This document shows, piece after piece, positions 32,701 through 39,877 of a stretch of 64,000 nt of DNA. The position numbers were made by a program, and so were the translations under genes. This stretch comes from NAK19 sp034434515. GTDB lineage: Bacteria > Chloroflexota > Anaerolineae > Anaerolineales > UBA4823. Below the pieces are notes generated by a model. The model was not told the origin of the DNA. It made no database searches and was given only the letters and a program-made list of their open reading frames with translations. How positions within the stretch are numbered: the stretch's first letter is position 1; each line of letters begins with the position of its first letter. Location of the stretch: positions 24,017 to 88,016 of the forward strand of contig DAOTZA010000054.1 in the NCBI GenBank assembly GCA_034434515.1, read 5' to 3'.

Positions 32701-35540
32701 TCAAGGGCTTGTTGGAGAGCCTCGATGGCAGAAGACAGAAATTCAAAGGCGTGGGAGGCATCCGATTGGGCTAACTGAATCAGAAATTGCGCATACCAGA
32801 TCAGGGTTTCAATCCCACCGTCATCGAAGGAGCGGACGATCTGCGCTGCCTGTGCTGCTTCCTGGAAAAGCCCCAGATGACGATATGTCTCCGCAAGCGC
32901 TTTTTGGGTGAGCGGATTTTGCAGGTCACATTCGAGCAGGGCGGCTAAAGCCAGTTCATACTCCGCAGCCTGAAGGGCGGTTTGGCTCATCTCGAAAGCC
33001 AATTGGGTTCGACGCGGTTGTTGTCGGGCTTGAGGAAGACGCAGGATTTGATCATAAAGCTTCAGAGCATCCTCAGGGCGGTCTTTTCTACCCAGCGCTT
33101 TTGCCAGCAAGGTTAACGCTTCAAAATGCTCGGGTTGACTTTCCAGCACACCCTGCAGGAGCTGAATAACTTCATCCAAGCTGGCGAGGTTATCCTCCTT
33201 CAAAGCACAGGTAGCAAAATCGACCACCGCTTGGGGATTAAGGATTTTAGATAAAAGTACCGATCTCAAAAGTTGCCCTGCTGCGTGATGTTTCCCTTCA
33301 GCCATATTCAGACGGGCAAGCTGATGAGCAATGCCGGTATTGGCTGGGTAATCCTGAGTTGCCTTTTCCAAGACCTGACGGGCTTGTTCGTGATGACCGA
33401 GGGCTTGGAGCGTTTCTCCTAACCTGGCAATCAAAGTCCCGTACCACTGGTCGAAGGTGATGGCGGGGTTCCCCCAATCGGCGTTAAAGCGCAGATTGAT
33501 CGTTTCAATAAAAGGTACTGGACTTGTATCATCTACAAGAAATTGGTGAACAGAAAAATCAATTGAAAAGGGTTTGTAACTTGCCATTGCCTCGGCTGCA
33601 GCTTTGAGGGGGGGCAAAGCCAGACTGGGTTGTCCCAGCTCCAAATAAAGCTCTCCCAGGGCAGACAGGATGAAAGGATTCCTGGGAAGAGTTTGATCAG
33701 CGGCGGTGAGGATATCCAACGCTTCCTGCGGATCATCGTTCATTTTCAACGTACGTGCGTATGCAAGCCAGACATACGCTTCCGAGGGGGAGAACTCAAT
33801 GGCTTGTTGATGAATCTCAATCCTTTGAGCGAGATTTCGATCCGCCTGTGTTTCTGCCAGGAAACTTAAGAAAATGCCATCCTGTGGTGACCTTTCAAGT
33901 TTTCGCTTGCACAGCTCCACGACCAGCCCTTCTTGACCCGCAAAACGAGCACTCGCCAGCATTTCATAATGCGGAAGCATAGCATCTGCACTCCATAATT
34001 GAGAATCGGCAGAGCTGGATGAGAGGGTTTGCCAGATGTGAAGCGCCTCTTCCCACTCGTGGTTGGCTGCATGGCTTTGGGCGAGCAATGGTTTCAGCAC
34101 CGCCTGGTCACTGAACATTCCTTCCAGCAAATGAAGGAGATTCAAAGCGGGTTCGTGATGACCCTGGGTGTGCAGAAGGACTGCCATCAGGACGAGCAAG
34201 GAAGAATGATTGGGTTTTTGGCGCAAGAGCAGAGAAACCGTTTGTTGTGCCAGAGGATACATGCCTCGCTGGATAAAGATTTGACTGATGAGCGCCAGGA
34301 AATATTGATAAATTTCCTGATCGCTCAAAAATGGATCAGAAGAGGCGAGGGATTCAACCTCATCCAGCATGTTCTGGGCGAGGGTGGCGAGATGGTTATC
34401 GCCTGGCGATAACGCTGGGTATTGCTCGGTTTGTGGAAGGAGACATCGCAAGCTGAAAGACAAGATGGCGCTCTTGGGCTCAAGCTGAGGTGGATTTACT
34501 TCGCTGTATGGAAATTGACGGGCTGAATTTGTGCACGCCTGGCGCAGGAGGTAGATGGCTATCAAGGTTTCTGATTCGGGTTGTAAACGCAAGGTGTTTT
34601 GCCAGTGCACCTCCGCTTCGCTCTCAGTAGAATTCATCTCTGAGATGATGGCTAATTTGGCTAACATTAGCGCCTGGGCCTGGGCAGTCATTTGGATGGA
34701 TTGTGAGAGTTGTTGAGCTTTGAGGTCAGGTTCGCTCTGATCGAAGATTTTGATCGAGCGAGTTAATTGCCTGCCAAAGGTTTTGATTTGATTCAGGATA
34801 CCCGCTTCGGTTATCAACCCTCCTTTTCGATTGGCAATGGAAGAAGATGTGGAAGATTTCATCTTTGGAAGGCTTTTCGCTAGGGCAGGCTGTAAGACAG
34901 CAAGGGATTCTAGAAGAAGTTCCTGTTCGCCTGGCGATAATGAGTGTAAGAGTAAGCGGATGAGCTCGGCATGCACCGAGAAAGGGGCGGGATTGCTGAG
35001 AATGACTTTCAGGAGACGCTGAATTGCTTTTGTGTCTTCGCCTTCCTCGAATTGAGCAGGCAAAAGCGCTTGCAAATACTCAATCTGGTCGGGGATGATT
35101 CCAAATAAGCAAACCAGCGCGGTGAGAGGAGTATCTTCCAGAGTGTCAGTCCAATCATTCCATGAGCCCGTAGAATGTCGTTTCTGGCGTAAATTCAAGG
35201 CTAATAAGGCGGCATCGCTCAGGGTTTGTAAGGGAACGTTCTCAATGGACTCGACCAGCTCGCGGAAGGGTGCTTCGACAGGGATCAGAGGCAAAAGGCG
35301 CAATTCTTGAGGTGTGCGCGGATATTTCAGGGCTTTGAGCGCCAAAGCGGCTGGAGCACAGTCATCTGGCTGTTGGATCAATTCCGATAGGTCGGTAACG
35401 CCAAAAACCTGCTCGAAATTACACAGGCTCTCCCAAATCAGGTCATCCATGCGCAGAGCCGGAAGAACCCACTGCCAGCTTGAAGGCGGCAGCAATTGCT
35501 TGATTTGGCGGATGAGGGGAGGATAAACCTGTTCCAACAT
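29775..35540 (-). CDS. Giant TPR protein (about 1921 aa)
   Basis: A very long soluble TPR protein. The N-terminal ~260 residues are a helical domain I do not recognise (LEQVYPPLIRQIKQLLPPSS). Most of the rest is TPRs, for example AYVWLAYARTLKMNDDPQEA, AYLSLADIYLSRGESERALT and AYFKAGVLYKELKDYPNAEQ. I chose M 35540 because it starts 4 bases after the preceding stop; a longer start at 35567 would overlap it. The stop overlaps the protease start (ATGA). A 29-nt genomic repeat lies in frame around 33970-33998. Large TPR scaffolds often control caspase-like partners; that role is inferred from linkage. Confidence 0.88.
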   Translation of the reverse strand: MLEQVYPPLIRQIKQLLPPSSWQWVLPALRMDDLIWESLCNFEQVFGVTDLSELIQQPDDCAPAALALKALKYPRTPQELRLLPLIPVEAPFRELVESIENVPLQTLSDAALLALNLRQKRHSTGSWNDWTDTLEDTPLTALVCLFGIIPDQIEYLQALLPAQFEEGEDTKAIQRLLKVILSNPAPFSVHAELIRLLLHSLSPGEQELLLESLAVLQPALAKSLPKMKSSTSSSIANRKGGLITEAGILNQIKTFGRQLTRSIKIFDQSEPDLKAQQLSQSIQMTAQAQALMLAKLAIISEMNSTESEAEVHWQNTLRLQPESETLIAIYLLRQACTNSARQFPYSEVNPPQLEPKSAILSFSLRCLLPQTEQYPALSPGDNHLATLAQNMLDEVESLASSDPFLSDQEIYQYFLALISQIFIQRGMYPLAQQTVSLLLRQKPNHSSLLVLMAVLLHTQGHHEPALNLLHLLEGMFSDQAVLKPLLAQSHAANHEWEEALHIWQTLSSSSADSQLWSADAMLPHYEMLASARFAGQEGLVVELCKRKLERSPQDGIFLSFLAETQADRNLAQRIEIHQQAIEFSPSEAYVWLAYARTLKMNDDPQEALDILTAADQTLPRNPFILSALGELYLELGQPSLALPPLKAAAEAMASYKPFSIDFSVHQFLVDDTSPVPFIETINLRFNADWGNPAITFDQWYGTLIARLGETLQALGHHEQARQVLEKATQDYPANTGIAHQLARLNMAEGKHHAAGQLLRSVLLSKILNPQAVVDFATCALKEDNLASLDEVIQLLQGVLESQPEHFEALTLLAKALGRKDRPEDALKLYDQILRLPQARQQPRRTQLAFEMSQTALQAAEYELALAALLECDLQNPLTQKALAETYRHLGLFQEAAQAAQIVRSFDDGGIETLIWYAQFLIQLAQSDASHAFEFLSSAIEALQQALELDPQRRDLQLALAEALYQIGDQSQAKEILLRFVPEDDSDVAMLSSDTELIKAAQYLSLLGEQQAALSCYERSLSLIQTTSPEDPQKLNEIYQIIADLYRQNQRYSELEKTLKQAMAFRPDDLRLFFDYLSAWFEANPYPFQFAFEDQSLLELINRFEHHLKRNPASIELRLLYGLFSRWIGESEKAIEILNQLLADLTTCDENTNATMSQEVFLTTLTELSRTYRSRAEQQLADFWLDEGMKKVIADFSHAKNEAIEFFCDWIEAALRRGEDCQSLLFDLCNKNPDHYRLIALMSLAKLNQGDLRGAKILFETVLTAIAEPMPSLSAFHPAIVRLLDLSRRIETLYTISAVAQRSGQWNLACELLNKALRLEPEGIRAHWERVRVLVLRAEYQQICQRLGIETNAPGNIALEKDAKTDFEASAQLLQQHFGHLPKALITDNGQLRDWLYRGQLAFSTPLEENLEVSKEQLSVEILGAYLLNAPQANLKQRIAIASPFQTHPLVQFCAALSMLNSQPQQAASLLENLLTQVPRNIIQSLPRNHWILSSQHFLALVGVAYAQALIHNSASNREGLASKQSSALQAVESSLEYYPDEANWHILAAQLAALDTSNQASLLKAIAHLEQALQDNRPSLEVYLRLAELYLAIQKNDSAVQILESAIALDEDNPQIECWLAKAYLQSQQLELAAQYAQSAMEKNPLEVDYLMLRGEIALKMGDAATALQLAEQALEQPAENPLIWSLFARALHAAGKTDDALRVLEQTIPLKAEFLNLHLERIAILHDWKGAKAALSEINTLLEAFPQSAILLLHQAKLLAESGEVEPAISAAQSALRQCHQSTSPVSLEDHAFSHRLLGELFYRSGHLDQAVYHLNEAINLLPNDETAYLSLADIYLSRGESERALTIYQRCLNLNAENSQAYFKAGVLYKELKDYPNAEQMLRQAARLEPNNLAIQRQLGAVIALNLIHTQRTKEKNNL
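33970..33998. repeat. Single CGGAAGC-type repeat unit inside the TPR gene
   Basis: TGCGGAAGCATAGCATCTGC and the CACTCCATAA that follows match the 29-nt intergenic repeat in length and at most positions. On the coding strand it encodes part of the linker LWSADAMLPHY between TPR helices, without disturbing the frame. Confidence 0.6.
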
Positions 35541-35544
35541 CAGA

Positions 35545-35871
35545 TTACCGAAGCATCTGATAGGCAATAAAGGCTGCCGTGCTGATCAGGACGAAACCAA
35601 CCAAAATCAAGGTGAAACCCAACCCAGCCGTGCTGCGAATTAAGTCGTTGATGGCGTTCAACAAGGTGGAAGCCTGACCGACCAAACCGGCGATCTCCTC
35701 GGCGATCCCTTTTTGAACCAGGCGGCTGGTTTGGGCTGCCAGAGCTTTCAATTCGCTGCTGTAGGCGCGATTGACCAATATGATCATGCCTGCCAGAATG
35801 GAAAGGCTACCAAAGGTGAATAAGGTTATTACAATGAGAATTAACAGATTGAAAGGTGTTACCAGAGACAT
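35545..35871 (-). CDS. Small two-TM protein of the FtsZ-variant operon
   Basis: A 108-aa protein with two TM helices (about 5-30, FNLLILIVITLFTFGSLSIL; about 83-105, GLGFTLILVGFVLISTAAFI). Between them is an amphipathic helix of about 45 residues (AAQTSRLVQKGIAEEIAGLV). The layout suggests a hairpin in the membrane with its helical loop available for oligomerisation. I chose M 35871 (MSLVTPFNLL), with GGGAG upstream, over the longer frame to 35928. The next gene starts 4 bases after the stop. No family recognised. Confidence 0.7.
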   Translation of the reverse strand: MSLVTPFNLLILIVITLFTFGSLSILAGMIILVNRAYSSELKALAAQTSRLVQKGIAEEIAGLVGQASTLLNAINDLIRSTAGLGFTLILVGFVLISTAAFIAYQMLR

Positions 35872-35997
35872 ATCCTGCACTCCCGAACATGGAAACCGAT
35901 GGCAATTACTCTGGTTTGAGTGATGCAAGAACTATGCCGAGGCTGTCTTTTGGATGGCGTGCCCAGGGTGTGAAAATTCGTCAGAGCGTTCCCTAGT

Positions 35998-36702
35998 TCA
36001 AGGTGCGATGGTTGGAAATTCACACTGAAGATAGGGTTGTGCGGAGAGGCGAAATTGCCAGAGATCCAGAGATGCCTCCAGGTCGAAATTGGCAATCATA
36101 TGGTTTGGGATGAAGCGTTTTAATTCTGAGAGCATTTCAGGTTGAGCAGGCAGGTTTTGGCACATCGCCTTCAAGACAGAGAGAGAGGAGAGAGTTTTCT
36201 GGTCAGGGGGTGAGTCAATCTGCACTGCCATCTGTTCTTTTACCCGATTATCGATCACCAGGAACGCATTCCACAGCAGGTTTCTTTTTTCGATGGCTCT
36301 CACAAAACGTTTGTTCAAATTGTTGTCATCCAATTGGAACGTTGAAATAAGGTCCTCGGCCGGGGTGTTTTCTTGGAATATAGGCAAGAGAATCAGGCGA
36401 GTCGAATCTCCTGGATGAATTAACAACCAGGCGCTGGTCAGGGTGGTTTCTTGAGCGCTCAGGTCATCGACAAAAAGGAGTAAGAAATTGGTTTGGGCAA
36501 GCTCGCTATGGTTTGCCTGATTTTTTGATTTCTGTACCTGAACTGGCAAAGGATATTTTATCTCTGCGACTATTGGCGAAAAGAAAAAAGCGGAATATCC
36601 CTTTTGGTGGTTGAGCGGAGAGATTTGACGACCAGTCCAAAAGCCAATTGGGAAAAACAGGGAGAAGAGAATGAGATAAGAAAACCAGGAAGGATGCTTC
36701 AT
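35998..36702 (-). CDS. Membrane-anchored LCP-like protein
   Basis: A 234-aa protein with an N-terminal TM anchor (about 6-26). The exported part has NFLLLFVDDLSAQETTLTSA, then LLIHPGDSTRLILLPIF and a later WNAFLVIDNRV, an order reminiscent of LytR-CpsA-Psr proteins (GVD..., sugar-phosphate Asp/Arg, VID...). The conserved Arg and Asp residues of active LCP transferases are not clearly present, so it may be a degenerate relative rather than a wall-polymer ligase. It lies between the tail-anchored protein and the two-TM protein, in a shared operon. Confidence 0.55.
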   Translation of the reverse strand: MKHPSWFSYLILFSLFFPIGFWTGRQISPLNHQKGYSAFFFSPIVAEIKYPLPVQVQKSKNQANHSELAQTNFLLLFVDDLSAQETTLTSAWLLIHPGDSTRLILLPIFQENTPAEDLISTFQLDDNNLNKRFVRAIEKRNLLWNAFLVIDNRVKEQMAVQIDSPPDQKTLSSLSVLKAMCQNLPAQPEMLSELKRFIPNHMIANFDLEASLDLWQFRLSAQPYLQCEFPTIAP

Positions 36703-36722
36703 TTTTTAAATTCAACGCCTTC

Positions 36723-37007
36723 TTAGAAAAAATGTCCGACAAAAAACCCGATTAACACGCCACTCAGGAGGCTTAGAGCTGAAAACAGGGCATACCCCAG
36801 CCAGTGTGAAAGTTTTCGACCAGCAAGGGGCTGGTTCTGCCATGCATCTGAAGTTTGTTGGCGTCTTTGAAGAGTCGTGGCAAGATGGATAAAGGAATGC
36901 CAAAATAGGATCTCTGCCCACTCCACGATTTCCTTGACTTGTCTGGCAAAGAATAGTGGACAAGGCTCACTTTGAAGAGGAAATTTTAAGGATTTTGCCT
37001 TGTTCAT
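36723..37007 (-). CDS. Small C-terminally anchored membrane protein
   Basis: A 94-aa protein whose only TM helix is at the C-terminus (about 70-93, LGYALFSALSLLSGVLIGFFVG), so it is tail-anchored with a cytoplasmic N-terminal segment. The soluble part contains helix RQVKEIVEWAEILFWHSFIH. ATG 37007 overlaps the preceding gene by 41 bases and has no clear ribosome-binding site; the true start could be later. No family recognised. A membrane adaptor for the FtsZ variant is possible from position alone. Confidence 0.55.
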   Translation of the reverse strand: MNKAKSLKFPLQSEPCPLFFARQVKEIVEWAEILFWHSFIHLATTLQRRQQTSDAWQNQPLAGRKLSHWLGYALFSALSLLSGVLIGFFVGHFF

Positions 37008-37200
37008 TGACCGTAGCTCGAATCAGTTTTGGAATGCGTTTATTGTTTTCGGTAATTGCCATGGTGCGGAAGGTGAGCGTGATTCTTTTTTGTCCCAATT
37101 CAGGCACAAAGATTTCTCTCACCTGCGGAGAAATTCCTCGCAGGGATGGGTAGCGTTGGTAAATGCGGAAGATGATTTCTTTTATTTTTTTGGCTTCCAT
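36967..37200 (-). CDS. 77-aa protein resembling the protease C-terminal domain
   Basis: A small protein with helix KKIKEIIFRIYQRYP followed by beta strands and the ending ATVNEQGKILKISSSK. That ending parallels LTLDEKGRLIKLSISR at the C-terminus of the C25 protease in the same operon, and the preceding helix-plus-strand pattern also fits. I infer a shared domain, possibly a dimerisation or docking unit. The gene starts 3 bases after the ftsZ-like stop. The family is not known to me. Confidence 0.65.
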   Translation of the reverse strand: MEAKKIKEIIFRIYQRYPSLRGISPQVREIFVPELGQKRITLTFRTMAITENNKRIPKLIRATVNEQGKILKISSSK

Positions 37201-37203
37201 AGG

Positions 37204-38400
37204 TTAACCTGAAATACGGGGACGCCGCCGCAGAAATGCAGGCACATCCAAATTGTTGGGATCTATCGCTGGCAGTGGCGCTGCAGGAGGTACTCTGGTT
37301 TGCGAAAGTTGATGCACAACCGAGGTTGTCGGTTGAGGCTGGGTCGAACTATTTTCGACCACTTTTGATTTCTGAGGCATAGCCAGAGCTTCTTCTAAAG
37401 TTGTTGCGCCGATGCCGGTGATGACCAGGATAACCTGGACGCGATTTGTCATCCGTTCGGAGTTCATCACGCCCATGACAATGTCTACGTCTGGATTACA
37501 CTGCTTTTGAATATATTTAACCGCTTCATCCACCTCAAAGAGCGTGAGATCTTGTCCGCCGCTGAAATTAATGATCAATCCGCTGGCATGGTCTAACGGC
37601 ACCGCTTCAAGTAAGGGGTGATTCAGGGCCTGGTCGATTGCATCAATTGCTTTGTTTTCTCCGCTTCCCTGCCCCATCGACATTAATGCGCCACCACCCA
37701 TCAATAACATCCGCCTGACATGAGCAAAATCGACATTGATTAAGCCGGTTTGAGTTACCAGTTCGGTAATACCCTGAATCGCCTGACGCAACACATCGTC
37801 TGCGATATGAAAGGCAACCGTGATGGGTTGACCCTTGGGAACCACATACAGCAAGCGATCATTCGGGATGGTGATGAGTGTGTGAGTATGTTGGTTTAAT
37901 AACGCAAGACCTTCAGTAGCATTGGATTGACGACGACCTAGCTCAAACGAAAAAGGCGTTGTAACGACAGCAATGGTTACAATCCCAAGATAACGGGCGA
38001 TTTCAGCCACAACAGGGATTGCCCCGGTGCCCGTTCCGCCTCCCATGCCGGCGGTTAAGAAAACCATATCTGTCCCTTGCAGAACCTCAGCGATCTCCCG
38101 CGCGCTTTCTTTTGCGGCAGCCCGCCCGACTTCGGGTTTGCCGCCTGCGCCGAGGCCGCGGGTCGTGTTCGGACCTAATTGGATTTTATAAGGCGCCGGA
38201 TTCTGACTGAGGGCTTGGAAATCGGTGTTTGCGGCAATAAAATCAACGCCATGGACGCCAAATTCGATCATGCGGGCGATTGCGTTCCCTCCACCCCCGC
38301 CTAGTCCCATGACTTTGATAATCGGTTTGTAGACTTCCCACGCCTCATAATCTGGGGCGGTCGATGGAGCAACAGGAAGATAGGGATTGTGTTCGTTCAT
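37204..38400 (-). CDS. ftsZ: FtsZ-family GTPase with altered T7 loop
   Basis: A 398-aa tubulin/FtsZ protein. The GTP-binding core is intact: IKVMGLGGGGGNAIARMIE, FIAANTDFQAL, the tubulin signature GGGTGTG (120-126), TPFSFELGRRQ and a C-terminal peptide NNLDVPAFLRRR like that used by FtsZ to bind membrane tethers. The T7 loop reads LINVDFAHVRRML: the Asp that completes GTP hydrolysis on the neighbouring subunit (D212 in E. coli NVDFADV) is His227. Asn222 and Asp224 are kept. Reduced turnover is expected. The gene starts an operon with TPR and protease genes rather than dcw genes, so it may be a paralogue. Confidence 0.9.
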   Translation of the reverse strand: MNEHNPYLPVAPSTAPDYEAWEVYKPIIKVMGLGGGGGNAIARMIEFGVHGVDFIAANTDFQALSQNPAPYKIQLGPNTTRGLGAGGKPEVGRAAAKESAREIAEVLQGTDMVFLTAGMGGGTGTGAIPVVAEIARYLGIVTIAVVTTPFSFELGRRQSNATEGLALLNQHTHTLITIPNDRLLYVVPKGQPITVAFHIADDVLRQAIQGITELVTQTGLINVDFAHVRRMLLMGGGALMSMGQGSGENKAIDAIDQALNHPLLEAVPLDHASGLIINFSGGQDLTLFEVDEAVKYIQKQCNPDVDIVMGVMNSERMTNRVQVILVITGIGATTLEEALAMPQKSKVVENSSTQPQPTTSVVHQLSQTRVPPAAPLPAIDPNNLDVPAFLRRRPRISG

Positions 38401-38426
38401 AGCACCTCCAGAGCTGGTTCATTGGT

Positions 38427-39695
38427 TTAGGATGCAATCCTCATGCCAGCAGGATTAATGGGATGAATTGTGCAAAAACGATCCTTAAGTGCGGCGATCT
38501 CCTGATCGGTTAGTGGATAATCAGAAGGTATCCAGACATGCTCGGCTTCAAAGGCTTCGTCCAGGATAAAAGTGATTTTCGGTTGATACTGTATGAGGAA
38601 GGGTTTGAGTGTATCTAATAGGTCATGCAGTTGATTGGTTTCCAGGGGCGGTAACAAAAGGGCATTTGGAATGCGGTGCAATTGGTTATTGTGGTAAATG
38701 GCTTGCCCTAGATAGGTTTTGATCTCTTTCGCGATCGGACGGGGTTCTCCAGCCGCTGAATACCAGGCTCTTGGTTCATCTTCTGTCTCTTTTGCAGCCA
38801 AACCATAAAAACACAGACAGAGAATTTCTTTGGCTAAAGGTTCGTAATGCGTTCCATCGATCTCTATGGTTTCCTCTGAACGTGGATGCAATAAACGCTG
38901 GATGGTATGAAGGGTTCTCTGCTGAATTTCCGCCGCGGTGAGATCCTGTGGTTTACTGGCGGGATCGTCCAGTAGAAAAATTGGCAACGGCTTGCCAAGT
39001 GTAGCTCGGGCAAGGGTTTCATACCAATCCGCAATGTACAAGCCGCGCTGATCTTGGGACGCAGGAGGGACTTGATAGGGTTTGCTATTCGGCCACCGTT
39101 CTTGACCACCCGCTCCCCAACTCAATGGTCTGGATGGATCGTAGAGATGCACATACCCGGATAAGATCAGGGCATTCATCAACCAGTGAAGCTGTCGCCG
39201 ATCTAGGCTTTCCAAAGCTAACCTTAGAAAGGCGGTGTCCCAAAATCCTTTGGTAACCTCGAGGCTCGGGAAAACAGGATGAAGGTTATGCTTCACCAGC
39301 AATTCGGCGTAGGGTAAGAAGACATCGATAAAGTGTTCGACAGGGTTGCTGTTCGCCCAGCCTTTAGAGCCCCAGAAAGCGGAGTTGTTTGGGCGATCAA
39401 AGAGCTGAATGTAGCGGATGCCCCATTCTGCATAGGTTTTGACTAACAGCTCAAATTCAGCAAGCGGCTTTGGAGTGCTTGTAGGAAGATTGCCCATGCG
39501 GATGATGGGGGTTATCTGGCATTCTAACAGGGCTTCAATAAAAGGTTCGGGTATTGCAATCAGGTTTTCGTTAGTCAGAATGAGCCAACTTACCCCCAAA
39601 GAGACCAGCTCTGGAATCCATTTTTCACGCTCTCGGACGTGATAATGTTGATCATCAGGAAAGTAAAAAAGGCCAAGTTTTGTTTTGGAGTTCAT
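38427..39695 (-). CDS. TIM-barrel (glycosidase-like) protein of unknown function
   Basis: A 422-aa cytoplasmic protein (no signal peptide) that reads like a glycoside-hydrolase-type TIM barrel: KLGLFYFPDDQHYHV, LGVSWLILTNENLIAIP, RYIQLFDRPNNSAFW and LHPVFPSLEVTKGFWD. Similar sequences occur in Chloroflexota beside secreted repeat proteins, but I cannot name a family. Catalytic acids are not obvious. M 39695 starts MNSKTKLGLF; the frame extends to TTG 39716 and neither has a good ribosome-binding site. It lies 26 bases upstream of ftsZ and may be the first gene of that operon. Confidence 0.65.
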   Translation of the reverse strand: MNSKTKLGLFYFPDDQHYHVREREKWIPELVSLGVSWLILTNENLIAIPEPFIEALLECQITPIIRMGNLPTSTPKPLAEFELLVKTYAEWGIRYIQLFDRPNNSAFWGSKGWANSNPVEHFIDVFLPYAELLVKHNLHPVFPSLEVTKGFWDTAFLRLALESLDRRQLHWLMNALILSGYVHLYDPSRPLSWGAGGQERWPNSKPYQVPPASQDQRGLYIADWYETLARATLGKPLPIFLLDDPASKPQDLTAAEIQQRTLHTIQRLLHPRSEETIEIDGTHYEPLAKEILCLCFYGLAAKETEDEPRAWYSAAGEPRPIAKEIKTYLGQAIYHNNQLHRIPNALLLPPLETNQLHDLLDTLKPFLIQYQPKITFILDEAFEAEHVWIPSDYPLTDQEIAALKDRFCTIHPINPAGMRIAS

Positions 39696-39822
39696 CGCGA
39701 TATATTTATTGGGCAAGGACTGCCTGGTTTAGATTGATGATCTGGAGTCATGCAAGAACTGTACCAGTTTAATCCCCATATATGGCACAGAGTCAGGGAT
39801 TAATAACCAGATGTACAGGGTG

Positions 39823-39831
39823 TGTTATAAT
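39823..39831 (+). promoter_or_regulatory. Extended -10 promoter
   Basis: TGTTATAAT is a perfect extended -10 element in the divergent gap (39696-39877). It lies about 46 bases before the secreted lipoprotein gene at 39878. No clear -35. It likely drives both repeat lipoprotein genes. Confidence 0.6.
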
Positions 39832-39877
39832 TAAAACTAGGCTGGGGCGCGGGCGTATCCAACCTTGGGCGAAGTGA

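Noticed and set aside
39780..39800. Sigma-54 (-24/-12) promoter starting at TGGCAC
   Set aside because: The -12 TTGC element is missing at the required distance.
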